A stretch of 45,021 bases of DNA from Thraustochytrium sp. TN22 (taxonomy: Eukaryota > Sar > Bigyra > Thraustochytrida > Thraustochytriidae). The translations under genes were made by a program, and so were the position numbers. Position 1 is the first letter of the stretch; the number at the start of each line of letters is the position of its first letter. Shown one piece after another: positions 17,134 through 26,092 of the stretch. The notes beneath the pieces were generated by a model. It saw only the letters and a list, made by a program, of their open reading frames with translations. It had not been told where the DNA came from and did no database searches. The DNA lies in assembly GCA_013306675.1 (NCBI GenBank), contig JABLUY010000276.1, positions 1 through 45,021 on the forward strand. The letters are read 5' to 3'.

Positions 17134-18048
17134 TCAGGAAGCCTTCGCCTTGGTGGAAACGCTCGGCGAGGCCTCCTTCGAGGCGTAGGCAGGCTGGACC
17201 TTGTTCTTCTTCACGAGGGCCTGAAAGGTGGCCTCGAGCAGCGTGCCCCACCAGGCCCAGTTGAGGAAGGTGAGCGTGCAGATGCTGAGCATGGAGGACA
17301 GGCTTACAGCAAAGCTCTCATACTCGGAGCCAAAGAAAGGCGACTCGTCGTGCTCCAAAGCCCAGAGGTAGTTGAAGTACGTGAAGAGGAGCACGCGCAT
17401 CGGGAAGACAAGGTTGAGCAGGATACCGCCGCTAATGACGAGGCGCTGCATGTCCTCAGCACGGCCGATGTCGATGACGGCGACGAGCGGCGTGCTGAAC
17501 TCAGAGAGGCCGACTGCAGCGCCAAACATGCCGCTCTGGCCGAAGAACATGCTATTGACGAGGCCGATGATGCATGCGACGTGGTGCGCCACGAAGGAGG
17601 GCTTCAAGTTCTTCCAGATGGCGCGGCCCGCCAGGTCCTGCACCATGTACGAGAGCATGAGCGCATGCGCGACGAAGGCCTGGAACTCCTCGAGCGGCGA
17701 GAGCCGCGCGTTGCCCATGAGCACATCGACGAAGCCCTGCAGCGAGCCGCGGCCCGCCTGCGTCACAACAATCGAGTAGTACAGCACCGAGATGGCGCAG
17801 CAAAAGGTCGCGCAGAAGAGGTTCGAGTTGCGCAGCAGCAGCCGGCCTGCCCGCTTCTCCTCCACCTCGTCCAGGTACCTCGCGAAGATGCCCACGAAGG
17901 TCACGCCCACGGCCGACAGGACGCAGAGCGTCACGGCGTCGCCCGCGAGGTGGCCCAGGTCGCCCTGCCCTGGCGCCGCCGCCTCATCCCCGGCCACCCT
18001 GGACGCATTGGCCGCTACCGCCGCTGCGGCTGCCGCCGCCGCCGCCAT
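17134..18048 (-). CDS. TLC-domain (TRAM/LAG1/CLN8) multi-pass membrane protein
   Basis: The protein has 304 residues from the first ATG (MAAAAAAAAAVAANAS). The frame is open about 50 codons further upstream (HWELLEVDEEK), so an upstream exon or longer N terminus is possible. About six or seven hydrophobic helices are visible: VTLCVLSAVGVTFVGIFARYL, FCATFCCAISVLYYSIVV, FVAHALMLSYMVQDL, FVAHHVACIIGLVNSMFFG, LVISGGILLNLVFPMRVLLFTYF, and LSICTLTFLNWAWWGTLL. The HHVACIIGL motif with paired histidines after a Lys/Pro loop is the mark of the TLC domain. The family includes ceramide synthases and TMEM56/TLCD lipid-handling proteins. The Lys-rich tail (KKNKVQ..STKAKAS) is compatible with ER retention. 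No Lag1 motif specific to ceramide synthase is evident, so TLCD/TMEM56-like is the better label. Confidence 0.82.
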   Translation of the reverse strand: MAAAAAAAAAVAANASRVAGDEAAAPGQGDLGHLAGDAVTLCVLSAVGVTFVGIFARYLDEVEEKRAGRLLLRNSNLFCATFCCAISVLYYSIVVTQAGRGSLQGFVDVLMGNARLSPLEEFQAFVAHALMLSYMVQDLAGRAIWKNLKPSFVAHHVACIIGLVNSMFFGQSGMFGAAVGLSEFSTPLVAVIDIGRAEDMQRLVISGGILLNLVFPMRVLLFTYFNYLWALEHDESPFFGSEYESFAVSLSSMLSICTLTFLNWAWWGTLLEATFQALVKKNKVQPAYASKEASPSVSTKAKAS

Positions 18049-18832
18049 TTTCTCCTCGTCCACCTCGAGCAGCTCCCAATGGTCCTGGTCCTGCGTGGCC
18101 TGGCTACTGAGACGACTTTGCGCTGTCCGTGCGTGCGCGACGTTCGGGTTTTGCGCCGCAGTGCACCGCACTGACGGTGAGGCCAGGCGCCACCTCAAGC
18201 GCGGGTGTACGCCGAGCGCGGCGGTGCGGCCGCTGACCTTTTCACGAGTCAGCAGCCCGCCTGGCGGCCTGGGCCTAGAGGCTGGGCCGCTGAGGCTGGC
18301 TCAGATGGAACCGACTCGCAGCGCTGATCGAGGTCGGGTAGCTAGCTCGCTCCAGGCAGATCGGCCGGCAGGACCGCGCTGGTAGGCGCGCGCCCCCACC
18401 GGCACGAACTAGCTTTGCTTCTGCCTGGAGCTCTGCTCTGTTTTGCGTGTCTTGTCTTGTCTTGTGCGTCGGCGCGCAGTCGGCAGGCCACTCCGACGCC
18501 GCGCGGCGGCGCCGCGGCGCCGCGCCGGAGGGCGGCGGCGGCGGGCGCGGGGCCGCTGGCGCGCCCCGGCGCGGCCCGCAGACCCCGCTGCGCGCCGCAG
18601 CGGAGCGCGGCATGGCGCGGCATGGCGCATGGCCGCCATGGCGCGGCACCGTACCCGGCGCCGCGCCATGGCGGCGCCGCGGCTGACGCAGAGCGCCGGC
18701 CGGCCGTGACGCACAGCGCGGCGCGGCGAGGCGCGGGCAGCGGCCCGCCGAGGCGCGGCGCGGCGCGGCGCGGGCACCTGCAAAAGGCCGTGGCGAGCCC
18801 GCGCGGTGACGGCCCGGCCAGCAGCATCGGGC
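18049..18832. promoter_or_regulatory. Divergent intergenic region between TLC-domain and SfsA-like genes
   Basis: This is about 0.78 kb of very high GC with many CGCGG and GGCATGGCGCGGC-like short repeats around 18600-18680. It contains one exact copy of CTGACGGTGAGGC at 18171-18183. No additional gene was seen. Confidence 0.4.
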
Positions 18833-20164
18833 ATGGGACGCGACGGCGAGGCAGTGCACGGCGACCGGCGCGACGCGGAGGCGGTGGCGGTGGACCCGGA
18901 GGACCTGGAGGGCGAGGACTTCGCGCAGGAGACGATGGCGGCGGTCACGAGCGCGCGGCGGAGGCTGCTGGCAGATCTGGGCCCGCTCGTGTCCGGGCGC
19001 GTGGTGGCGAGGCCGTCCAAGGTCGTGCGCACGCCGTACGTGGCGGACGTGGAGCTCCTGGACGGCTCCGGCAGGGTGGTGCAGGCGCACTCGCCCGCGC
19101 TGGGCTGCGCGGGCATGGTCGATGCCGGGCGCGTTGTAGAGATGCGAGAGATGCCGGTAGACCCGCACAAGGCGCGCAAGACCACGCATTCGGTCTTCCT
19201 GTGTCGCGATGCGACCAGCATCAGCGCCGATCACACGGACGCGGCCTCAGCGCCGCGCGTCGGGACCCAGCCGCTGCTGGCGGAGTCCTTCGTGCGCAAG
19301 GCGCTCGAGGAGAACTGGCTCGCCAGTTTCGCGCCCGGCTACGCCATCGAGAGTCAGCGCACGTACGGCGACAGCCGCGTCGACTTCGTCCTCGACTACG
19401 CCGACACGGGCCGCAAGACACTCATTGAGGTGAAGAGCGTGGTGAGCGCAGACTTCTTCCCGGAACCCGGCGCCGCGGAGGCGGGCCAGGAGGCCGGCAA
19501 GAGAAAACGCGGCGCGAGCAAGTCCAAGAGCAAGCGGCTCGTCGCCTGCATTCGCGACGAGGCGAGCGGCCAGCTCGTGCGCTCCGCCGTCTTTCCGCAC
19601 GGCGGCACGCCCAAGCCCAAGATTCGCGTGCTGTCCTCGCGCGCCATCAAGCACGTGCACGAGCTCACGGAGCTGCATAAGGCGCGCGGGAACGGGCTTG
19701 AGTGCGCCGTTGTCTTCATCGTCAACCGCGACGACTGCGACCGCTTCCGGCCGGCGCACGAGTCTTGCCCACTCTTTGCGCGCGTTTTGTACGAGGCCGT
19801 CTGCGAGGGCGTCAAGGTGCTCGCCTTTGAGGTCTCTTGGGACGGCGGCCATGCTTACCTCGGCGACGAGTTACCGGTCGCCTTTAGCTCCGTTACCACC
19901 GACGAACCGCTGGACCGCGAGTGGCTCGCGCAGGTTCTCGCCTACGAGAGCGACCCGTCGAACCGCGACACCAACAAGCGGCCGGCGAAGCGCGCTGCCA
20001 AGGCTGTCGCCGAGGCCGTCGAGGCCGACAAGGACGACGCCGCTGGAGGGAAGCACTCAACGAAAAAGCGAGGTAGCCGCCGCGTCAAGCAAGAAGAGGC
20101 TGCTACAAGTGCCGTCACCACCAAGCGACGCACTTCGAGGCGTCTCGCAAGCAAAACTGAATGA
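18833..20164 (+). CDS. SfsA-family protein (PD-(D/E)xK nuclease fold) with basic C-terminal tail
   Basis: The 443-residue protein starts MGRDGEAVHGDRRD. The core (about residues 55-345) follows bacterial SfsA in order: RTPYVADVELLDG, AHSPALGCAGMVDAGRVVEM, ESFVRKALEENWL, SRVDFVLDY, LIEVKSV, FPHGG, IKHVHELTEL, and AVVFIVNRDDCDRFRPAHE. The Asp184...Glu199-x-Lys201 arrangement is the PD-(D/E)xK catalytic pattern and is intact. An insert of about 25 basic residues (KRKRGASKSKSKR) interrupts the core after EVK. A Lys/Arg-rich tail (from about residue 380, NKRPAKRAAKA, then KKRGSRRVK and KRRTSRR) is absent from bacterial SfsA and looks like a nuclear or nucleic-acid-binding extension. SfsA is mainly prokaryotic, so ancient transfer is likely. 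Codon use matches its neighbours. Confidence 0.85.
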   Translation: MGRDGEAVHGDRRDAEAVAVDPEDLEGEDFAQETMAAVTSARRRLLADLGPLVSGRVVARPSKVVRTPYVADVELLDGSGRVVQAHSPALGCAGMVDAGRVVEMREMPVDPHKARKTTHSVFLCRDATSISADHTDAASAPRVGTQPLLAESFVRKALEENWLASFAPGYAIESQRTYGDSRVDFVLDYADTGRKTLIEVKSVVSADFFPEPGAAEAGQEAGKRKRGASKSKSKRLVACIRDEASGQLVRSAVFPHGGTPKPKIRVLSSRAIKHVHELTELHKARGNGLECAVVFIVNRDDCDRFRPAHESCPLFARVLYEAVCEGVKVLAFEVSWDGGHAYLGDELPVAFSSVTTDEPLDREWLAQVLAYESDPSNRDTNKRPAKRAAKAVAEAVEADKDDAAGGKHSTKKRGSRRVKQEEAATSAVTTKRRTSRRLASKTE

Positions 20165-20554
20165 ATGTGTCCGTGTACAAACGTTTGAGGATGCCTACCT
20201 ACCTATTCTTCGCCGTACGTGGATAGCGGTCGCTCCAAAGTCGCTTTGGAAAGTCGCAGCGTGCCACCGCATTCCAAAGCCGCTTCGGAGAGTCGATGCT
20301 TGCCAGTGCATCGTTCATGTCTGCTGCACGATGTGTCTATTCATCGCTCAGCAAGGGAAAGGAATTCAGAACCATAGGGATACCCTCCTGGTACCGTACC
20401 ATCGAAAGAAGTGACTTTTCATACTCGCCAGTTCAGGGCATAGAAAAAAGCCAATTCAGCGATGCTCAAGGCTCGCGTTTCCTGTCATCGCATCGCGTCG
20501 CTAGCTCGTGTAGGCAAGCGGGTGCTCCCTTGACGATTCTGCGCTGGTGATTAA
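20165..20554. other. Intergenic stretch with two small hairpin repeats
   Basis: This is lower-GC sequence between convergent stops. Near 20234-20257 and 20272-20294 two similar units (TCCAAAGTCGCTTTGGAAAG and TTCCAAAGCCGCTTCGGAGAG) each form a short stem (CCAAAG/CTTTGG). No gene was seen. Confidence 0.5.
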
Positions 20555-21013
20555 CTAAAATGTGGTGATCGCAGCGAGTTCTTCCGAGTCTTCTACCAAG
20601 CCGAGAAAGTCGGCGGTGGGCCTGTGCAGCCCAGGTAACTTCTTCTTGAGGTCCTTGACACTCTCCTCGAGCATGCGCTTCTTTCGTTGGATCTGTTGCT
20701 CTTACTCACTTACTTCGTTCTCGTCGTCATTGTAGATGCCGACCGCGAGCCTCCGGCGTTTTCCGAGTTGCGAGCCCGAGTTGTTGTCGTCATTGTGCAC
20801 GCCATCAGATTCTTCGCCGTCAGTCACCTCGCTCGGTGCCTCCTCGCAGTCGGAATTGTCCTCAGTGGAGATGCCGTCTTCCGTGGGCTCCACGCGAGGC
20901 AGAATGTTGCTTTGGAGACGCAGGCCATCGGCTTCTACATGAAGCTGCTTCACGCGAGCCAGACGGTTATCAAGCTCCTTGAGGCGCTCCTCCACGGTTT
21001 GGGCCGCACTCAT
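20555..21013 (-). CDS. Small acidic coiled-coil protein in two exons joined over a very short candidate intron
   Basis: The first exon (21013-20714) encodes 100 residues starting MSAAQTVEERLKELDNR, with a coiled-coil start, an acidic middle (STEDNSDCEEAPSEV..DGEESDG) and KRRRL. It then meets GTAAGTGAG and, within a few codons, an in-frame TAA. Resuming after GCAACAG gives a second coding-like stretch (20692-20555) of 45 residues: IQRKKRMLEESVKDLKKK, then RPTADFLGLVEDSEELAAI and a TAG stop. Total length is 145 residues. The gap would be 21 nt (20713-20693). Alternative AG acceptors up to about 51 nt keep the same frame, so any intron here is extremely short. If unspliced, the protein ends at 103 residues. 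No family was recognised. The composition suggests a nuclear, chromatin- or complex-associated small protein. Confidence 0.55.
20693..20713 (-). other. Candidate 21-nt spliceosomal intron
   Basis: It reads GTAAGTGAG...GCAACAG on the minus strand. It has a consensus donor and a CAG acceptor and contains an in-frame stop. Both sides carry coding-like sequence in the same frame. Confidence 0.4.
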
Positions 21014-22278
21014 ATTTCTTTTGCTTTGGAGGAGGGGTTGCTAGTGTAGAGGCGAATGATTGGGACTCGAAGACGTGCCGCAACGTGCCGCAGTCCTGGC
21101 GGACCAGGCCTCCAACTTGGACTCCCAGTCAGCCGTGCACAAGCAGCTGATTTCTGGCGGCGGCGGCAGCGCGACGGCCCACGGGCCGTTGTTCTGATGA
21201 CGATCAACTTTAGATCATGTGCAAAGAGAGTTCGCCCCCTCACGCCTGTCCGTGCCTGGCTGCAGTGCCGCCGCGGCGCGCGCCGGTGCCACCGCACTGC
21301 CAGTGCACGCGGCGCACAGGCAGGTCGTCGGCGACCCCGCGGAGCCCGCGCACCTCCCTCGTCACAAAACCATCCGCTCGCATCACAATTTGCCTCCTGC
21401 GAATGGCGGGCAGCGGCCTCCGCTCGGCCCGGGCGGCGTCGTGCGCAGCGGCCAGCCAGCTCGCACGAAGTCGACCCGGCGCTGTCGTGCAGGACTGCCG
21501 CGGCGCCCCACCTAAGTTAGCCGCCTTCACCTTGCTTTCGCCAGCCATCGCCTCGCCTCCGAGTCGCCTCGGCTCGGCTCGGCTCGGCTCGTGGCGCTCG
21601 TGGTCGCTCGCTTTCCCGCGCTCTTCAGCGCGCTGCCTCGCCGAGTCGCCGAGCCTCACCCGCGCTCGCTGCTGCACTCGTCCTTCGTGTCGTGGTCGGG
21701 GTCGCCCCTCTCTCTCGCCGGCGACCGCGCTCAGGCCGCCCTCGGCGGCGCTTGGCGCTCCGCGCGAGACCTGGCCTCTCCCTTTCTGCCTCGCCGCGTC
21801 ATTGGAGCGCTTCGATTCGCCCTCGCCTCGAGCAGCTCGCGCTCCGAGTCGAGCTCCAGCTCGGCCTCGCTCGTCTAGTTAGTATACAACTGGCGCGGCT
21901 TGCGGCGGGCGCTGCCGCTGACGTTGGTGATGGCTGCGCCGCCTGGCAGCCAGGTCGCCTCGGGCGCCGCTTCCTTGATTCCGTCGGTGGCGGCTGTCAC
22001 TCATTCATTCGTTCTTTGTCTGAGCAGTCTTTGTCGATTGTCGATCTCGGTCTAACTATCTTTCCGTCATCGACTCGGACTCGGACTTTGGCCGCCAAAG
22101 TTTGGCGGCGAGCGATGAACGATCATTCCGGCGACGGTCGCCGAGTCCGCTCGGGCCGAGCCCGACTTCTCCCCGCGCGGGCGCCGGCGCGCGGCACTGC
22201 AGACGCGCAGCGGCGGACGGCGGCGGCGAGCGGCGCGCGCGGCGAGCGGCAGCGGCGCGGCGCGGCGAGCGGCAGCGC

Positions 22279-22309
<31 letters not shown>

Positions 22310-22591
22310 CGTTTGAAAAGGTACGTGGGCGAGGAGGAGCGGGACGAGCGCGCCGGCAGGGAGGCTGACGAGGGCGAGCAGGCGCGCAGGCGCGGAGGGA
22401 GGAAGGAAGAGGCGAGCGAGCGAGCGGCGGTGAGCGAGGCCCGCGGCCTTGCTCGCTTGCTTGCTTGCTTGCGGCTGCAGAGCAAAAACACCACGGGGGG
22501 CAAGGGAAGCCGCAACAAGCGCCTGCTGCTTGCGCAGGGCGAGGGCGAGGGCGAGCAGCAGCGGCAGCAGCAGGGCGAGGCGGAGGCGAAG
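21014..22591. promoter_or_regulatory. Divergent region upstream of G6PD
   Basis: This 1.58 kb holds no supported gene. It has (CTCGG)n at about 21565-21592. A GTACGT donor-like site stands at 22321 followed by GC-rich purine sequence, and acceptor-like CTGCAG lies near 22480, which could mark a 5' UTR intron of G6PD. The G6PD frame is open upstream to 21692, but with Arg/Ala/Ser filler only. Confidence 0.35.
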
Positions 22592-24172
22592 ATGGGCTCG
22601 CAGCGCCCCAAGCACAAGGAGTCGGCGGACTTCCTGGACGAGGAGCAGGAGCAATGGGTGTACGAGCGGCTGTCGCTGGTGGTCTTCGGCGCGTCGGGCG
22701 ACCTGGCCAAGAAGAAGACGTACCCGTCGATCTTTGACCTGCACCGCGTCAAGGCGCTGCCCGTGGACACGATTGTGTGCGGGTACGCGCGGTCCGAGAT
22801 GAGCGACGACGAGTTCCGCAAGCGCATCCGCGACTTCCTCAAGGGCCGCGGCAGCGACGATGAGATCGACCGCTTCCTGGACATTTGCATCTACCGCAGC
22901 GGCCAGTACGACGGCGTCGAGGACTTCCGCGCGGTGAGCGAGGAGCTGCGTGAGCTGCACGGCTGCACGAGCGAGACGGTGGAGAACCGCATGTTCTACA
23001 TGGCCATCCCGCCGAACCAGTTCCTGAACACGGCACGCACGGCGCGCAAGGGCGGCATGTCCGAGACCGGCTGGACCCGCGTCGTCGTGGAGAAGCCCTT
23101 TGGGCACGACACCGAGTCGGCCAAGGAGCTTGGCGTGAACCTGGCCGAGTACTTTGACGAGTCCCACCTGTATCGCATCGACCACTACCTTGGCAAGGAG
23201 ATGGTGCAGAACCTGGTGACGCTGCGCTTCGGCAACGCCTTCCTGGAGCCTCTCTTCAACCGCGACCACATCAGCTCGGTCATTATCACCTTCAAGGAGC
23301 CCTTCGGCACCGAGGGCCGCGGCGGCTACTTTGACTCCTACGGCATCATTCGCGACGTCATGCAGAACCACCTCATGCAGCTGCTCAGCATCATTGCCAT
23401 GGAGCCGCCCGTGAAGGTCGCTGGCATGACCAAGGAAGGCCAGGACTACTCCAAGTTCGTGCGCGACGAGAAGGTCAAGGTGCTCTCCGCCATCGAGCCA
23501 TGGAAGCTCGAGAACATGGTCCTCGGCCAGTACGTCGGCGACGGCGACAAGCCGGGCTACCTAGACGACGACACCGTGCCGGACGACTCGGTGCAGCCCA
23601 CCTATGCCGCCGTGCGCATGTTCATCCACAACAAGCGCTGGGACGGCGTGCCCTTCATCATGAAGGCCGGCAAGGCGCTCGACGAGAAGAAGTGCGAGGT
23701 GCGCATTCAGTTCCGTGACCCGGCTGGCGCTGCCGCCATGTTTGGCAAGTCCTCGATCCCGCGCAACGAGCTGGTCCTGCGCCTGCAGCCCAACGAGAGC
23801 ATCTATATGAAGCTCAACGTCAAGAAGCCCGGGCTTGCCACCAACATGATTCAGTCCGAGCTCGACCTCGACTACACCTCCCGCTACGACGACACGCCGA
23901 TCCCGGAGGCCTACACGCGCCTCCTGCTCGACGTCCTGCGCGGTAAGCAGGCCACCTTTGTGCGCGACGACGAGCTCCTCGCCGCCTGGGAGATTGTCAC
24001 GCCGGTCCTCGAGGAGATCGAGAAGGGCAAGGTCACGCCGACCCCGTACACGTACGGCTCGCGTGGTCCGGCTGAGGCCGACGAGCTCGTGCAGGACTCT
24101 GGCTATCGCCGTAACCCCGAGTACGCGGCGCGCTACCGGTCGTACCAGCACCGCAAGGACAGTGCCGAGTGA
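22592..24172 (+). CDS. G6PD: Glucose-6-phosphate 1-dehydrogenase
   Basis: The 526-residue protein has normal length for the family and starts MGSQRPKHKES. It carries the NADP-binding GASGDLAKKK (residues 33-42), the active-site RIDHYLGKE (195-203), EKPFGHD, FKEPFGTEGRGGYFD, and the C-terminal YTYGSRGPAEADEL. It oxidises glucose-6-phosphate to 6-phosphogluconolactone in the oxidative pentose phosphate pathway and yields NADPH, which in an oil-forming protist would feed lipid synthesis (inference). No transit peptide is evident, so it is probably cytosolic. The start is set where homology-type sequence begins, because the upstream open frame is low complexity. It is convergent with cyclin H, with 187 bp between stops. 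Confidence 0.97.
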   Translation: MGSQRPKHKESADFLDEEQEQWVYERLSLVVFGASGDLAKKKTYPSIFDLHRVKALPVDTIVCGYARSEMSDDEFRKRIRDFLKGRGSDDEIDRFLDICIYRSGQYDGVEDFRAVSEELRELHGCTSETVENRMFYMAIPPNQFLNTARTARKGGMSETGWTRVVVEKPFGHDTESAKELGVNLAEYFDESHLYRIDHYLGKEMVQNLVTLRFGNAFLEPLFNRDHISSVIITFKEPFGTEGRGGYFDSYGIIRDVMQNHLMQLLSIIAMEPPVKVAGMTKEGQDYSKFVRDEKVKVLSAIEPWKLENMVLGQYVGDGDKPGYLDDDTVPDDSVQPTYAAVRMFIHNKRWDGVPFIMKAGKALDEKKCEVRIQFRDPAGAAAMFGKSSIPRNELVLRLQPNESIYMKLNVKKPGLATNMIQSELDLDYTSRYDDTPIPEAYTRLLLDVLRGKQATFVRDDELLAAWEIVTPVLEEIEKGKVTPTPYTYGSRGPAEADELVQDSGYRRNPEYAARYRSYQHRKDSAE

Positions 24173-24359
24173 GTGCTCAGCCAGCGGGCCAGCCAGTGTG
24201 TAAGAGAGTGCATTCTGGGCCAGCGAGCGCCGCGGGATCGGCTCGGTGGAGCGCCGACTGCCTGCTGCGCCCGCCCGCCCGCCCCCACCCCGCCTGACCG
24301 ACCAAACTTCAGCCTCCCCCCTCCCATCGCCCCCCTCATGTTTCAATTCGATTTTGAGC

Positions 24360-25565
24360 TTACTTTACTTCCTCCTTCATTGCGGCCTCCTCGCGCTTAC
24401 GCTTCTTGCGCTTCTTCGCCTTGCGGTCCTCCGCGTCGCCATCGGGGCCCGCAGCCGATGGTTCCTCCTTGATCCTCACGTCCTTGGTCTTCTTCTTTTT
24501 CTTCTTCTTGTTTGCCTCCTCGTCTCTGCCGCCGCCGGCCTCCGCCGCCGCCGCCGCCGCCGCCGCCTCCTCCTCCTCCTCCCCGCCGGCTGGCCGCGCC
24601 GCGGCGGAGATCTTGGCGCAGTGCTTGGTCCATTCCCGCACCCAGTGCTGCGCGTTCGAACTAGCGCGCAGGAGCTCCTTGGCCGCCTTGAAGCTGCCTT
24701 TGCTCGCCTTGAGCTCGTCCGCCAGCCCCAGAAGCTCGGACTTGAGGTCCGCTGCGGCCTGCTTGGCCTCGGAAGGCACCAGCCAGTCGTACAGGTCGTC
24801 CATCGAGCAGTCCGGCTTGTGTTTGGCCTCGCCGTGAGCCGCGAGCAGCGCTGCCAGAGCGAGGCGCGCGGGACTGTGCAAGAAGATGGCGTCCGTGCAG
24901 AGGCTCGACTGCAGCATGGCAGAGGCGGCCGACTCCATGGACCGCCACGCCTTCTTGTGCTCCGGGTGCGCCTCGCGCAGGCTCTCCAGCAAGCCCTCCA
25001 AGGGCCGCTGGGGCGAGAACACGGTGAGCTCAAAGTCGATCCCGCCCAGAAACGCAATCTCGTGCTCCACAATCACCTCGGGCGCCGTGTTCGCGGACTT
25101 GCCCAGCTTGTCCACCCGCACGCCGCGGAGGTCGCTCGTCAGAGGGATCTCCTCCACCTTGCCGGCCACGTAGACCGCCACGGCGCGCATGATGAACGGA
25201 TTGTGCGCCGCCATGTTGTTCTTGAGGTAAAATCGCTTGAAGAAGATCGACGCTGTCCAGAACAGCGTTCTGGCATGCTCGGACACGCGCGCGTTCTCGC
25301 TTCCCGGCACGTCCTCGATCACAAGGCGCGGGTTCATCACGCGCGCCTCCTTCGGGTCTAGGCACCAGGACTTGATCTTGTTCAGATATATGGTCTCCAC
25401 GGCGCGGGCCTCATCCTCGCTCAGCAGTGTTTCCGGGTCCAGGCCGGCCGCCTCTGCTGTGGCGCGCTGCGCCTTGGCACTCTCCTCTCGTAGTGCCGCT
25501 GTGTTCGTTTTCGCACGCGCGCGCGCGCACGCGGGGTTGGTTAGTCTTTTGATCTGGTGTAGCAT
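24360..25565 (-). CDS. CCNH: Cyclin H (CDK-activating kinase / TFIIH subunit)
   Basis: The protein has 401 residues; human cyclin H has about 323. The first cyclin box shows TASIFFKRFYLKNNM and AVYVAGKVEE. The second region begins IVEHEIAFLGGIDFELTVFSPQRPLEGLLESLR, followed by LCTDAIFLHSPARLALAALL. This order matches cyclin H, which pairs with CDK7 and MAT1 to phosphorylate CDKs and the RNA polymerase II tail. The extra length is a Lys-rich, Ala/Glu-rich tail (NKKKKKKKTK, then KKRKKRKREE) likely to be a nuclear signal. The first ~22 residues run through a GCGCGC repeat and lack the usual N-terminal helix. A short open frame upstream on the same strand (25773-25641, starting MAAAAARANLPTAAS and ending at a GTGAAG donor) could be a first exon, but I could not fix the join. 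Confidence 0.9.
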   Translation of the reverse strand: MLHQIKRLTNPACARARAKTNTAALREESAKAQRATAEAAGLDPETLLSEDEARAVETIYLNKIKSWCLDPKEARVMNPRLVIEDVPGSENARVSEHARTLFWTASIFFKRFYLKNNMAAHNPFIMRAVAVYVAGKVEEIPLTSDLRGVRVDKLGKSANTAPEVIVEHEIAFLGGIDFELTVFSPQRPLEGLLESLREAHPEHKKAWRSMESAASAMLQSSLCTDAIFLHSPARLALAALLAAHGEAKHKPDCSMDDLYDWLVPSEAKQAAADLKSELLGLADELKASKGSFKAAKELLRASSNAQHWVREWTKHCAKISAAARPAGGEEEEEAAAAAAAAEAGGGRDEEANKKKKKKKTKDVRIKEEPSAAGPDGDAEDRKAKKRKKRKREEAAMKEEVK

Positions 25566-25569
25566 GCAA

Positions 25570-25570
25570 G

Positions 25571-25604
<34 letters not shown>

Positions 25605-25612
25605 TCGTCAAC
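25570..25612. repeat. (CGT)n trinucleotide repeat
   Basis: About 12 CGT triplets lie just upstream of the cyclin H start on the minus strand, where they read as GAC repeats. Confidence 0.8.
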
Positions 25613-26039
25613 GTCAACCTCGTCGCCGTCCCGGGGCTTCACCGGAGGCAGCTCGACGACCGCGAGCACGCATGGTGGAAAGCGCGAGAGGCCACGTGCG
25701 CGCCGCCCTCCGCGACGGCCGGCTCGCGGCTCGCGGCGGTCGGCAAGTTCGCGCGCGCGGCGGCGGCGGCCATGACGGCCACCATCTTCAAGCTCCTCGT
25801 CGCGGCCCGCGACGGGCGTGCGCGCGCGCGCTGCGCAAGCAGGGAGACGTACCGACGCGCGCCGCGCTGTCAAAGGTCCAGTGCTGCCGCTGCGTGGACG
25901 CGGCGTAGCTCGCCATGGCGGCGGCGGCGGCGGCGGCGGCGAGCTGGAGGGAGGGAGGGGACTGCGGCGGCGCGGCGCGGCTTCGTCTCGCCGGCCTCGG
26001 CAGACTCGCACCGGCCCGGCGCGCGCGGCCGGGTGCGCG

Positions 26040-26082
26040 GGCGGGCGGGCGGGCGGGCGGGCAGGCGGGCGGGCGGCGGCGG
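26040..26082. repeat. (CGGG)n microsatellite before the TBC-domain gene
   Basis: About nine CGGG-like units followed by CGG units end 11 bp before the start codon at 26093. Confidence 0.75.
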
Positions 26083-26092
26083 CGGCGCGAGC

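Noticed and set aside
21050-21090. tRNA-like TTCGAGTCCC on the minus strand
   Set aside because: The flanks do not pair as a T stem, and no acceptor or anticodon arm can be drawn.
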